Part shown: positions 8,791 through 17,528 of the stretch, piece by piece
Layout of the letters: each line of letters begins with the position of its first letter
Position numbering within the stretch: position 1 is the stretch's first letter
From: Candidatus Methylacidiphilales bacterium
GTDB taxonomy: Bacteria > Pseudomonadota > Gammaproteobacteria > JASGCS01
Length of the DNA: 64,000 nucleotides
Assembly (NCBI GenBank): GCA_030054035.1
Contig: JASGCS010000001.1
Span: 1 to 64,000, forward strand
Direction of reading: 5' to 3'
The notes under the pieces: model-generated
Seen by the model: only the letters and a program-made list of their open reading frames with translations
Database searches by the model: none
What the model was told of the DNA's origin: nothing
Translations under genes and position numbers: made by a program

Positions 8791-9641
8791 ATTCTATACA
8801 AACAATGAAGCGCTTTTTATTTGCTCTGGTACGGAAAGAGTTAAACTATTTACCAACTACTTCCACCGAATTAGCCCTACTTATCGAGGAAGTCGCAAAT
8901 AGATCACAAGGTAAGGTAATTGATTTTTCTGTAGTCCCAATGTTAAAAAGTTTACTAAGATTTTCTGAGTTAACCGCTAGACAAGTAATGGTACCCCAGT
9001 CGACGATGAAAGTGGTTAATAAGGAAAGTGATTTGGATGAAATTATTGAAGTGATGAGTTCGTCTGGTCATTCAAGGTTTCCGGTCATTGGTAAATCAAG
9101 AGATAATGTCGAGGGTATTGTGTTGGCAAAAGAAATATTTTGCTTCGCATCTCATTTTAAAAAAGAAAAAGAACGATTTGTATGGAATGATTTTATCAGA
9201 ACTCCACAGTTCGTTCCTGAATCTAGATCCATTAATGTCTTACTCAATGATTTTAAACGCACCCATAATCACATGGTTTTAGTGGTTAATGAATATGGAA
9301 GTGTTTCTGGTCTGGTAACCATTGAGGATGTGTTAGAGGAGATTGTGGGCGAAATTGTTGATGAAAGTGAAAGAGAGATTGTCGAGCAAATTATCCAATT
9401 AGATAAACATCACTATCTTATTCACCCACACACAACATTATCAACTTTACAAAAACAGTTACAAATTGATCTACAAAGCGATACCCAAGACACTATTGCG
9501 GGATATATATTTGAAAAATTAGGTAGATTAGCGAAAAAAAAAGATGTGGTCTCCTTTGATACCGGTGAGTTTGAGATTGTGAAAGCCAATAAACGAGGAA
9601 TTGAAAAAATAAGATTAACCTTGTTTGATTCTGATCATTAG
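8781..9641 (+). CDS. corC: CorC/YbeX-type CBS-domain protein
   Basis: A 286-residue cytosolic protein of the HlyC/CorC group, linked to magnesium/cobalt efflux and, in E. coli (YbeX), to ribosome homeostasis. Residues ~66-125 and ~130-185 form two CBS domains (RQVMVPQSTMKVV; HNHMVLVVNEYGSVSGLVT), followed by the CorC_HlyC domain (HYLIHPHTTLSTLQKQL...). No membrane segment is present. The ATG overlaps the ybeY stop by 10 bases; a second ATG two codons downstream is equally possible. The end overlaps the lnt start. Confidence 0.93.
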   Translation: MAMNSIQTMKRFLFALVRKELNYLPTTSTELALLIEEVANRSQGKVIDFSVVPMLKSLLRFSELTARQVMVPQSTMKVVNKESDLDEIIEVMSSSGHSRFPVIGKSRDNVEGIVLAKEIFCFASHFKKEKERFVWNDFIRTPQFVPESRSINVLLNDFKRTHNHMVLVVNEYGSVSGLVTIEDVLEEIVGEIVDESEREIVEQIIQLDKHHYLIHPHTTLSTLQKQLQIDLQSDTQDTIAGYIFEKLGRLAKKKDVVSFDTGEFEIVKANKRGIEKIRLTLFDSDH

Positions 9642-11091
9642 TCATAGTGTGGTGCAGAGTTTTGTAGCATTTCTAGTAGGAGGGCTAGGCGCGTTTGGTT
9701 TTGCTCCTTATTCAAGTGTCCCCCTGCTTGTATTAAGCCTATGGTATTACTGTGTTTCAAAAGGAGGTTTTTTTTGGGGAGTAGGCTTCTTTCTTACTGG
9801 TGTTTACTGGGTCTATGTCCCAATAATTCAATTTACTAGCGCTACTTGGTATTTGGCAATTGTAATGGTATTTTTGTTAGTAGTTGTGCTCGCGTTATTT
9901 TCCTATTTGCCAAAAGTTATCTTGGCGCGATGTATCCCAGATTCTATACACTATCTCGCGCTCCCTGTCTTGTTTTCTATCGGCGAGTACTGCAGAACTT
10001 TTATCGGCGGAGGGTTTCCCTATCTTATGATTGGTGACGCATTAAGTGGCACAGTGCTTGATGGATTGCATCCAATCTTGGGTTCGTTAGGCAGTGGTTT
10101 TTTATTACTAGCTACCGTTTCTTTTGTATCTAGATTAGCTAAGAAAAAACAATGGTCAGGTATACTTCTAACCACAACAATTGTTATTTTTATTCAAACT
10201 AGTTTAGGTTTTATTTCTTGGACAAAACAGGTTTCTTCAGATCATGCTATAGCGCTTATCTCAACCCAAGTCAAGCAAAGTATTAAATTTACCTCATCTC
10301 AAGCGTTGCAAACTCTTAAGAATATTGAACTACTCTCCACAAGTACTCTTTCAAATAATTCAGTGCAGATTATAATTTTTCCAGAAACAGCAATTCCTTT
10401 TAGTAGCGATAGCGTTATCCCGATGTTGCAATCCATCAAAAAACAAATGCGAGATGATCAAATGGTCATTACTGGAATATTTTTACCTCATACGCAAGGC
10501 TATTCTAATGGGATCCTTGCGTTTACTTCTACCAATCAATATGAATATCGTAAAAGGCAATTAGTGCTTTTTGGTGAATTTTGGCCAAACATTCCAGGTG
10601 CAAACATTATTTCAAATCTTTTGAATATTCCGTTTTCTTCACTCAAGTCGGGTGCAAAACAACAAATGCCATTGATATATAAAGATTTTTATCTAATTCC
10701 TACGATTTGTTTTGAAGTAGGTTACTCAAGATTATTCAGACACAATCCCGCTCAAAAAAGTGCATTTATTTCAATTAGTAATAACGGTTGGTTTGGTAAT
10801 ACCAGAGCGTCAGATCAGCAATTACAAATAGCAATCAGTAGAGTTCGAGAATATGGTAAACCGTTATACCTTGTTTCAAATTATGGCACTACTACTCTAA
10901 TAACCACTGATGGAAAAACTCAAAATCCAATTACTTCTACTGATGGTGTAATGAAATATCCTCTTTTAGCGACTTTGGGAAGTACCCCTTATAATATATG
11001 GGGGAATATACCAGTGGTTATAATCTGGTTACTGATTTTGAGTATTGTTATAAGGTATGTCATTAAAGAAAAACGAAAATTACCAGTTTGA
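9625..11091 (+). CDS. lnt: Apolipoprotein N-acyltransferase
   Basis: Inner-membrane enzyme adding the third acyl chain to lipoproteins in the periplasmic leaflet. The N-terminal half is hydrophobic with about seven membrane segments; the nitrilase domain carries a plausible catalytic triad: Glu254 in IIIFPETAIPF, Lys310 in YRKRQLVLFGEFWP and Cys362 in ICFEVGYS. SISNNGWFGNT is also conserved. Length 488 is near the usual ~510. The start is uncertain: TTG 9625 keeps the N-terminal segment but GTG 9649/9652 is possible. The end overlaps leuS by 35 bases. Confidence 0.94.
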   Translation: MILIISHSVVQSFVAFLVGGLGAFGFAPYSSVPLLVLSLWYYCVSKGGFFWGVGFFLTGVYWVYVPIIQFTSATWYLAIVMVFLLVVVLALFSYLPKVILARCIPDSIHYLALPVLFSIGEYCRTFIGGGFPYLMIGDALSGTVLDGLHPILGSLGSGFLLLATVSFVSRLAKKKQWSGILLTTTIVIFIQTSLGFISWTKQVSSDHAIALISTQVKQSIKFTSSQALQTLKNIELLSTSTLSNNSVQIIIFPETAIPFSSDSVIPMLQSIKKQMRDDQMVITGIFLPHTQGYSNGILAFTSTNQYEYRKRQLVLFGEFWPNIPGANIISNLLNIPFSSLKSGAKQQMPLIYKDFYLIPTICFEVGYSRLFRHNPAQKSAFISISNNGWFGNTRASDQQLQIAISRVREYGKPLYLVSNYGTTTLITTDGKTQNPITSTDGVMKYPLLATLGSTPYNIWGNIPVVIIWLLILSIVIRYVIKEKRKLPV

Positions 11092-13654
11092 TCTAATAGA
11101 AAAAGAAGTTCAAGAATTTTGGCAACATGACAAAACGTTTGAAGTGGAAGTGGATAATACAAAAGAAAAATTCTATTGTCTTTCTATGTTCCCTTACCCG
11201 TCAGGGAAGTTGCATATAGGTCATGTAAGAAATTATACTTTAGGAGACATAATTGCACGCTATCAGAGACATCAAGGTAAAAATGTATTACAACCTATAG
11301 GGTGGGATGCGTTTGGATTACCGGCTGAAAATGCTGCGAGAATAACTAATAGCTCACCTGAAGTTTGGACTAAAAAAAACATAGCTGAAATGCGCACCCA
11401 ATTAGTACGTCTAGGCTATGGCTATGATTGGCGCCGAGAATTAGCAACATGCGATCCAAGTTATTATAAATGGGAGCAGTGGTTATTCACCAAATTAATT
11501 CAAGATAAAACCAAAGGATCTCCCTTAAGAAAATCCGCAACTGTAAATTGGGATCCGGTTGATCAAACAGTGCTTGCCAACGAGCAAGTCATAGAAGGGA
11601 AGGGATGGAGAAGTGGTGCGCCAGTTGAAAAGCGTGAAATTCCTAGCTGGTATTTTAAAATTACTGACTATGCCGAAGAGCTCTTAGTTGGACTTGATCA
11701 ATTAACCGGGTGGCCAAAAGAAGTAATTCAAATGCAAAAGAATTGGATTGGAAAGTCTGAAGGAGCAACTGTTAGATTTTTACTCAACCTACCTTCCCCC
11801 TCAACCTACCCTTACTTGGAGGTCTATACAACTAGAGTTGATACTTTATTTGGAGTAAGTTATCTTGCTATTGCAAAAGAACATCCATTAGTGTCATTGT
11901 CGAAATATAAAAATGAAATAAAAGACTTTATTGAGATATGTAAATTAGGAAGTACTTCGGAGAAAGAAAGGGCTACTGAGCAAAAACTTGGATTCTTAAT
12001 TCCTGATTTACATGCTATTCACCCATACACCAATACAGTAATTCCGATTTATATCGCAAATTATGTATTAATGGAATATGGTAGCGGCGCTATCATGGCT
12101 GTCCCGGCTCATGATGAGCGTGATTATGAATTTGCAATTAAATATACCTTACCTATTAAAGAAGTAATTTCACATGCAACCTTACCAATCCCTCACGCTG
12201 AGGAAGGTGTCTTGATTAATTCAGAGGAGTTTACAGGTCTTCCCAGTAAGGTCGCTAAAAATAAAATTGTTCAGTATCTATCTGCTAAAAATCTTGGCTT
12301 TGTTACTACTACATACCGACTAAGGGATTGGGGGGTTTCCAGACAACGGTATTGGGGATGCCCTATACCAGTCTGTTATAGTGAAGACGGCGCCGTTCAT
12401 GCCCAAAATACTCTTCCAATTGTTTTACCAAACAAAGATTTCCAGACTTCGAATATTCAATCATTGGCTCACGATAAGGAGTTTCTGCACTCTTGTGCCC
12501 CAGGCTTGACTCGTGACCCAGATACTTTTGACACTTTTGTCGAATCAAGTTGGTACTATGCACGGTTTCCAAGTTATGACTCTGCTAACGCAATGATCGA
12601 TCAAAGAGCTTCTTACTGGCTTCCAGTTGACCAGTATGTAGGTGGGATTGAGCACGCTGTATTGCATTTACTCTACGCAAGATTTTTTAATAAATTATTA
12701 CGAGATCAGGGTTTAGTGCAATGCGATGAGCCTTTTATTTCTTTGTTGACTCAGGGCATGGTTTTGGCTCCTGCATATAAGCATGTAACTAAAGATGGCG
12801 GAATTGAATGGGTTTCGCCAGAAGATGTTATCACCCATAAAAAAGGAACAGATAGTTACTACACTGATAAGAGAGACGGCTCTCAGATACTCTGTGTTGG
12901 TAAGGAGAAAATGTCAAAATCTAAAAAAAATGGCGTTGACCCAGATCGATTATTAGATGAATATGGGGCAGATACATTACGTCTGTACATAACGTTTGCT
13001 GCCCCTCCTGAGCAAACGCTCGAATGGTCACCTGCTGCATTAGAGGGCTGTTCTAAGTTTTTAAAGAAAGTATACCTTTTATGTAGAAGCCATTCGGAAG
13101 ATTTAATTACGCTGTACCAAGAATTCGGAATACCAAAAAAAACTATTGTCTCTCCATCAGCAACACTTAATCGAATTTGTGACGCTACTCAAAAAGCACT
13201 TTATGATTACGAGCGAAAACAATTTAATACAGTTGTTTCAAGTGCCATGATTATCTATAATGAGCTCGTGGATCACACAATTAAACAAAAGGATCAAACG
13301 TTGGTGTTTTTTTCAATTTACACTATTTTATTGCTCTTGTCTCCTATTACCCCTCACGTATGTCAATATTTATATCGTGAGTTGGGTTTCGGAGAAAATA
13401 TCCTTAAAGCACCCTGGTTACAATCTAGTGAGTATAAAAATTCAAGCGAGTCTGTAACAATGGTGATTCAAGTGCATGGCAAAAAAAGAGGAATTTATGA
13501 GTGCCCGAGAGACTCTACACAATCAGAAGTAATTGCACTGCTCACCAATCATTCGCAGTATAGCAAACTCCTAACAACACAACCAAAAAAAATTATATTT
13601 ATACCAAATAAAATATTAAATATTATTCCTAGTGAGAATGAGCCACATTCTTAA
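11057..13654 (+). CDS. leuS: Leucyl-tRNA synthetase
   Basis: Class I aminoacyl-tRNA synthetase charging tRNA-Leu. At 865 residues it is full length. The HIGH motif appears in YPSGKLHIGHVRNY near residues 47-60; the CP1 editing domain contains TTRVDTLFGVSYL and AVPAHDERD; the KMSKS loop is at 618-622 (EKMSKSKKNGVDPD). The C-terminal anticodon-binding and leucine-specific domains are complete. The ATG lies inside the end of lnt, and its stop lies inside the start of the lptE-like gene, so translation along this string is probably coupled. Confidence 0.98.
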   Translation: MSLKKNENYQFDLIEKEVQEFWQHDKTFEVEVDNTKEKFYCLSMFPYPSGKLHIGHVRNYTLGDIIARYQRHQGKNVLQPIGWDAFGLPAENAARITNSSPEVWTKKNIAEMRTQLVRLGYGYDWRRELATCDPSYYKWEQWLFTKLIQDKTKGSPLRKSATVNWDPVDQTVLANEQVIEGKGWRSGAPVEKREIPSWYFKITDYAEELLVGLDQLTGWPKEVIQMQKNWIGKSEGATVRFLLNLPSPSTYPYLEVYTTRVDTLFGVSYLAIAKEHPLVSLSKYKNEIKDFIEICKLGSTSEKERATEQKLGFLIPDLHAIHPYTNTVIPIYIANYVLMEYGSGAIMAVPAHDERDYEFAIKYTLPIKEVISHATLPIPHAEEGVLINSEEFTGLPSKVAKNKIVQYLSAKNLGFVTTTYRLRDWGVSRQRYWGCPIPVCYSEDGAVHAQNTLPIVLPNKDFQTSNIQSLAHDKEFLHSCAPGLTRDPDTFDTFVESSWYYARFPSYDSANAMIDQRASYWLPVDQYVGGIEHAVLHLLYARFFNKLLRDQGLVQCDEPFISLLTQGMVLAPAYKHVTKDGGIEWVSPEDVITHKKGTDSYYTDKRDGSQILCVGKEKMSKSKKNGVDPDRLLDEYGADTLRLYITFAAPPEQTLEWSPAALEGCSKFLKKVYLLCRSHSEDLITLYQEFGIPKKTIVSPSATLNRICDATQKALYDYERKQFNTVVSSAMIIYNELVDHTIKQKDQTLVFFSIYTILLLLSPITPHVCQYLYRELGFGENILKAPWLQSSEYKNSSESVTMVIQVHGKKRGIYECPRDSTQSEVIALLTNHSQYSKLLTTQPKKIIFIPNKILNIIPSENEPHS

Positions 13655-14111
13655 ATTTCTTACTCTCACTATTTTGATTCAAAGTTGCTCTACCGTTTCT
13701 TACCAACAAGCACAGGCATTAGTATTAGATAAGAAAGTCTATATTCAATACCTACAAGCGAACAATGATTTTCAAACTGCGCTTGAAAAAGTGGTTCCTT
13801 TAGCCCAAGCACCTTCGGACATAGCGCTTACCATACATACAATTGAGATTAGAAATTCAACCGCATTATATAATTCACTTGGAGGTAGGCTTGAGAATGT
13901 TATTCTTGTCGTAGTTCAATTCTCAGTTACCTATCTTGGTAATCAATCAATGCTTTATCAAGCTCGTTCAATTTCTTTTTTCCCATCATTTCAATCGGAA
14001 CAAAATAAATTTAATGCATTTAGTAATTCTGAAACATTAGTGTTGCTTGCCGATGTTTCACAACAGATTAAAAATAGAATCGATTGGTTTGTCTCAAGCG
14101 TTATGCCTTAG
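13638..14111 (+). CDS. lptE: Probable LPS-assembly lipoprotein LptE-like
   Basis: A 157-residue product with an N-terminal hydrophobic stretch ending in LIQSC (Cys17), a plausible though imperfect lipobox (Gln at -2). The body is mainly predicted beta, with TIEIRNSTALYNS and VVVQFSVTYLGNQ resembling the LptE fold, which plugs the LptD barrel and delivers LPS to the outer surface. The main argument is position: lptE follows leuS throughout proteobacteria. Sequence similarity visible by eye is weak, so an unrelated outer-membrane lipoprotein is possible. ATG 13638 is preferred to GTG 13632 because it places the signal peptide normally. Confidence 0.7.
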   Translation: MSHILKFLTLTILIQSCSTVSYQQAQALVLDKKVYIQYLQANNDFQTALEKVVPLAQAPSDIALTIHTIEIRNSTALYNSLGGRLENVILVVVQFSVTYLGNQSMLYQARSISFFPSFQSEQNKFNAFSNSETLVLLADVSQQIKNRIDWFVSSVMP

Positions 14112-14137
14112 TAGTAACTATTCATGAGATAATTTAA

Positions 14138-14143
14138 TATAAT
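14138..14143 (+). promoter_or_regulatory. Candidate -10 box for pyrD
   Basis: A perfect TATAAT sits 14 bases before the pyrD ATG in the 46-base gap after the lptE-like gene. No convincing -35 is seen 16-18 bases upstream, so this is a weak promoter call. Confidence 0.35.
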
Positions 14144-14157
14144 AGAGCAAAAGAATC

Positions 14158-15144
14158 ATGGATTTTATCTACCCTTTAATTAGGCCCCTATTATTTTTAC
14201 TTGACGGTGAGTTTTCTCATACTATCACCATTCAATTACTAGATAAATGTCCGTGGTTAGTTAGAAAGTTCAGCTTTTATAAACCTGTAGTGGTCTCTGG
14301 AGTTCAATTTAAAAATCCAATTGGCATAGCTGCTGGATTAGTTAAAAATGCAGATGCGCTTATTGCATTAGCTCGTATGGGGGTTGGCTCAATTGAGGTC
14401 GGTACCGTAACTCCTCATTGGCAATCAGGTAACGATGGTCCTAGGCTCGAAAGAATAATTTCAGATCAAGCACTCGTCAATAGAATGGGTTTTAATAATA
14501 AAGGTTTTTTAATAGTGCGTGAGCGCTTACTTGCTGTGAGAAAAAAGTTACAAAATATGAATGTCGTGATTGGGGTTAATATTGGCAAACAAAAATCAAC
14601 TCCAATTGAAGAAGCGCATCTTGATTATATAGAAGGAATTCGTTTTTTCAAAACTTGTGCAGATTATTTTGTTCTCAATATCTCTTCCCCTAACACTAAA
14701 GATCTTCATTTGCTTCAATATGGAAATAGATTTAGTGATATGTTATCAAAAGTTACTACCTATTGGCAACAAATTGATTTACTTAATCAAGCGAAACCTC
14801 CTATTTTTATTAAAATATCTCCAGTCTTATCTGAAAAGGAAATTTCATTTATTATTGATTGTTGTGTTTCAGCTGGTATCAATACTATAATTGCTACTAA
14901 TACTTTACCTACCGAACAAGGCGGCTTATCTGGATTACCGCTAGCTCAAAGAAGTAAAGAAACCTTAACTTTAATAAAAAAAATCAACCCTTCAATTCAA
15001 GTCATTTCTAGTGGGGGAATAATGTCTTCTCATGAGGGAATAGAAAGATTTCAGTTAGGCGCCTCAATTATTCAATTATATAGTGGCTTAATTTATCAAG
15101 GACCAGGATTAATTAGAAACATTGCCAAATTACTTGACAAATGA
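14158..15144 (+). CDS. pyrD: Dihydroorotate dehydrogenase, quinone-dependent (class 2)
   Basis: Membrane-associated FMN enzyme oxidising dihydroorotate to orotate with quinone in pyrimidine synthesis. The N-terminal helical pair typical of class 2 is present (FIYPLIRPLLFLLDGEFSHT). FMN/substrate motifs include NPIGIAAGLVKNADA, NRMGFNNKG, NISSPNTKDLHLLQYG (catalytic Ser177 by alignment to the class 2 serine) and VISSGGIMS. Length 328 is normal. It lies between the lptE-like gene and the rubrerythrin module, an unusual place, since lptE is usually followed directly by holA. Confidence 0.97.
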   Translation: MDFIYPLIRPLLFLLDGEFSHTITIQLLDKCPWLVRKFSFYKPVVVSGVQFKNPIGIAAGLVKNADALIALARMGVGSIEVGTVTPHWQSGNDGPRLERIISDQALVNRMGFNNKGFLIVRERLLAVRKKLQNMNVVIGVNIGKQKSTPIEEAHLDYIEGIRFFKTCADYFVLNISSPNTKDLHLLQYGNRFSDMLSKVTTYWQQIDLLNQAKPPIFIKISPVLSEKEISFIIDCCVSAGINTIIATNTLPTEQGGLSGLPLAQRSKETLTLIKKINPSIQVISSGGIMSSHEGIERFQLGASIIQLYSGLIYQGPGLIRNIAKLLDK

Positions 15145-15162
15145 TATAAAATATATTAGAAT
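15134..15162 (+). promoter_or_regulatory. Promoter of the rubrerythrin operon
   Basis: A consensus -35 TTGACA (15134-15139) lies over the end of pyrD and is followed after 17 bases by TAGAAT (15157-15162), one mismatch from the -10 consensus. A transcript would start near 15169-15171, about 18 bases before the ATG, with the Shine-Dalgarno AAGGAG at 15176-15181. This is the best sigma-70 promoter in the window. Confidence 0.8.
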
Positions 15163-15171
15163 AATTCTAAA
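15155..15171. promoter_or_regulatory. Irr-box-like (iron control element) palindrome over the -10 of the rubrerythrin promoter
   Basis: TTAGAAT (15156-15162), one central A, and ATTCTAA (15164-15170) form a perfect 7-1-7 palindrome. Read over 17 bases it matches the iron control element of alphaproteobacterial Irr (TTTAGAA-N3-TTCTAAA) at all but the first position; it also resembles PerR boxes. It covers the -10 hexamer, so a bound regulator should block RNA polymerase. The Irr-like regulator at 17492-17926 is the natural candidate. Match to the site is seen; the regulator-site link is inferred. Confidence 0.75.
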
Positions 15172-15187
15172 ATATAAGGAGTCAAAA

Positions 15188-15607
15188 ATGGAACTAAAAA
15201 ATAGTAAAACTGAAAAAAATTTAAAAGATGCGTTTTCTGGTGAGTCGCAAGCCAACAGAAGATATTTGTATTTTGCTGCGAAAGCAGATGTTGAGGGTTA
15301 CAATGATGTTGCATCTGTTTTTAGATCTACCGCAGAAGGTGAAACAGGTCACGCACATGGCCATCTAGAATTTTTAGAGGCAGTGGGTGATCCAGCTACT
15401 GGAAAGCCAATAGGCCCAACTGACGATAATTTGCGCGCTGCTATTGCAGGAGAAACACATGAATACACTGATATGTATCCAGGTATGGCAAAAGTTGCTC
15501 AGGAAGAAGGTTTTGCAGAAATTGCAAATTGGTTTGAGACCTTAGCAAAAGCTGAGCGATCTCATGCAAATAGATTTCAAAAAGCTCTTGATAGCTTAAA
15601 ATCTTAA
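15188..15607 (+). CDS. Rubrerythrin (short form, no rubredoxin domain)
   Basis: Non-haem di-iron protein of the ferritin-like superfamily that reduces hydrogen peroxide. The 139-residue product has the four-helix set of ligands: SGESQANRRY, AEGETGHAHGH, AGETHEYTDMYP and AKAERSHANRF. The C-terminal rubredoxin CxxC pairs of classical rubrerythrins are absent, so an outside electron donor is needed, possibly the Fe-S protein encoded next. The ATG at 15188 is fixed by AAGGAG six bases upstream; the longer open frame from 15122 runs through the promoter and is not real. First gene of a three-gene operon. Confidence 0.95.
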   Translation: MELKNSKTEKNLKDAFSGESQANRRYLYFAAKADVEGYNDVASVFRSTAEGETGHAHGHLEFLEAVGDPATGKPIGPTDDNLRAAIAGETHEYTDMYPGMAKVAQEEGFAEIANWFETLAKAERSHANRFQKALDSLKS

Positions 15608-15628
15608 TTTTCTTAGCGTAAATTTTAA

Positions 15629-16942
15629 ATGAGTTTGCGTGAGGGAGGGCTAGATGCCCCAACCAGACATCCAGTTCTTTGGGATAAGCCAGAGTTTTAT
15701 GATCAAGCCGAATTAGATAAAGAACTAACTAGGGTCTTCGATGTATGTCATGGGTGTCGTAGATGTGTTTCTCTCTGTGAATCATTCCCAACTCTTTTTG
15801 AACTTGTAGACTCGTCTACAAGTTTTGAAATTGATGGAGTGGATACAAAAGATTTTCAAAAGGTAGTTGAACAATGCTTTCTATGTGATCTTTGTTATAT
15901 GACAAAATGCCCTTATGTGCCTCCCCATGAATGGAATATAGACTTCCCTCACTTGATGCTTCGCGCAAAAATTGTTAGATTTGCTAAAACAGGTAGTTCA
16001 CTTCGCGAGAAAGTTCTTTCATCTACAGATATAGTTGGTAGGATTGCTTCAATCCCAGTTGTTAAGTCTGTAGTTAACTCAACTAATACAGTAAAACCAT
16101 TTAGAGTTCTTTTGGAAAAAGCGCTAGGAGTGCATCGTGAGGCATCTTTACCTACCTATCAACGATTATCACGATCATCACTTATTGACAATCAACCCAT
16201 TTCAAAATATAAAGTTTTGTTATTTGCAGGTTGCTATGCTAATTACAATAACCCATCTCTAGCTGAAGATCTAGTTTCGGTATATCAACACCAATCCGTC
16301 TCTATTTCATTATTACCTAAAGAACAATGTTGTGGAATGCCAAAGTATGAGCTTGGTGATATTGCCTCTGTGGTAGCTATCAAAGAGGCCTTAGTTGACG
16401 CTCTCTTTCAAGCGGTTTGTGATGGTAAAAAAATCGTTATTCCAGTTCCATCATGTGTATTGATGATGCGACAAGAGTGGCCACTATTGTTTCCAAATGA
16501 TGAAAAAGTACTTGCAATATCTAAATCAATTTATGATCCATGTGAGTTTTTAATGAAAATTCATCGTGAACAATTGCTCAATACTAATTTTAAAAATACT
16601 CTGGGTGTTGTAAGTTACCATGCTTCTTGCCATCAACGAGTGCAAAATATAGGCTCGATGACTAGGCAATTACTTCAACTTGTGCCAGGCACAACTGTCC
16701 ATACTATAGAGCGCTGTTCAGGACATGATGGAACCTATGGAGTAAAAAAAGAGACATATCCAATTGCTAAAAAATTAGCCAAACCTATTAGCGACGCACT
16801 TAGTAAACAAAAGTCAAATTATTTTTGTAGTGATTGTTCTTTGGCAGGCAACCATATTGTTCATATTCATGCAAACGCGACCAATCATGTGTTCACTAAT
16901 TATCACCCACTTTCACTAATTAAAATCGCATATGGAATCTAA
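15629..16942 (+). CDS. (Fe-S)-binding CCG-domain oxidoreductase, GlpC/HdrD-like
   Basis: A 437-residue soluble protein with two [4Fe-4S] motifs near the N-terminus (Cys40, 43, 46, 50 in CHGCRRCVSLC; Cys83, 86, 89, 94 in CFLCDLCYMTKCP) followed by two CCG-type domains (GCYANYNN...CCGMPKYELGD near 200-240; ASCHQRVQ...RCSGHDGTYG near 335-370). This is the layout of anaerobic glycerol-3-phosphate dehydrogenase subunit C and heterodisulfide reductase D, which pass electrons between carriers. The second CCG motif reads CSG. Sitting between rubrerythrin and DUF3501 genes, it may be the electron donor to rubrerythrin; that role is inferred. Confidence 0.9.
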   Translation: MSLREGGLDAPTRHPVLWDKPEFYDQAELDKELTRVFDVCHGCRRCVSLCESFPTLFELVDSSTSFEIDGVDTKDFQKVVEQCFLCDLCYMTKCPYVPPHEWNIDFPHLMLRAKIVRFAKTGSSLREKVLSSTDIVGRIASIPVVKSVVNSTNTVKPFRVLLEKALGVHREASLPTYQRLSRSSLIDNQPISKYKVLLFAGCYANYNNPSLAEDLVSVYQHQSVSISLLPKEQCCGMPKYELGDIASVVAIKEALVDALFQAVCDGKKIVIPVPSCVLMMRQEWPLLFPNDEKVLAISKSIYDPCEFLMKIHREQLLNTNFKNTLGVVSYHASCHQRVQNIGSMTRQLLQLVPGTTVHTIERCSGHDGTYGVKKETYPIAKKLAKPISDALSKQKSNYFCSDCSLAGNHIVHIHANATNHVFTNYHPLSLIKIAYGI

Positions 16943-17528
16943 TCTTTCAAAATTGCATATTTCCGATTTTCTAAATATTCGTGAGTATGAATTAGTTAGA
17001 AACGAATGGACAAAAAAGATTATCGCCCATAAACAAACGAGAAGATTACAAATTAACGAACATATTATGTTGTGCTTTGAAGATAAACGTACCATTTGGT
17101 ATCAAATTCAAGAAATGATCAGAATAGAAAAAATCCATTCTTCAGAACTTTTGTTAGAGGAAATTGATGCCTACTCGCCGCTAATCCCTAATGGTAGTGA
17201 GTTTAAAGCAACGATGATGATAATGTATGAAGATGCTTCCACGCGAAAAGAGTGGTTGACTAAATTAAAAAATATTGAGCATACGGTTTGGGTTGCGATT
17301 GGTGATCACCCACCTATTTACGCAATTGCTGATGAGGATTTGCCTAGAAGTGACGAAGAAAAAACCTCTGCGGTTCATTTTTTGCGTTTCCCCTTAACAG
17401 AATCTCAATGTAAAGATTTTAAGAAAGGGGCGCAGGTGTCAATTGGGGTTGATTGTAAAGTGATTACCTTAGATACTATTATGCTTTCAGATCATTTACG
17501 CAAAGCATTACTGAAGGACTTGCTGTAA
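16932..17528 (+). CDS. DUF3501 family protein
   Basis: A 198-residue cytosolic protein of unknown function, recognised as DUF3501 from its start (LHISDFLNIREYELVRNEW), the central FEDKRTIWYQIQEMIRIEK and the context: this family is regularly found with rubrerythrin and CCG-domain Fe-S proteins. No cofactor motif, signal peptide or membrane segment is visible; the only cysteines are isolated. It overlaps the end of the Fe-S gene by 11 bases, so the pair is translationally coupled, and its last 37 bases overlap the convergent regulator gene. Confidence 0.85.
   Translation: MESNLSKLHISDFLNIREYELVRNEWTKKIIAHKQTRRLQINEHIMLCFEDKRTIWYQIQEMIRIEKIHSSELLLEEIDAYSPLIPNGSEFKATMMIMYEDASTRKEWLTKLKNIEHTVWVAIGDHPPIYAIADEDLPRSDEEKTSAVHFLRFPLTESQCKDFKKGAQVSIGVDCKVITLDTIMLSDHLRKALLKDLL

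Noticed and set aside
15122-15187. N-terminal extension of rubrerythrin (frame open from 15122)
   Set aside because: It contains the end of pyrD, a TTGACA/TAGAAT promoter, the palindrome and an AAGGAG site; the family start is at 15188.
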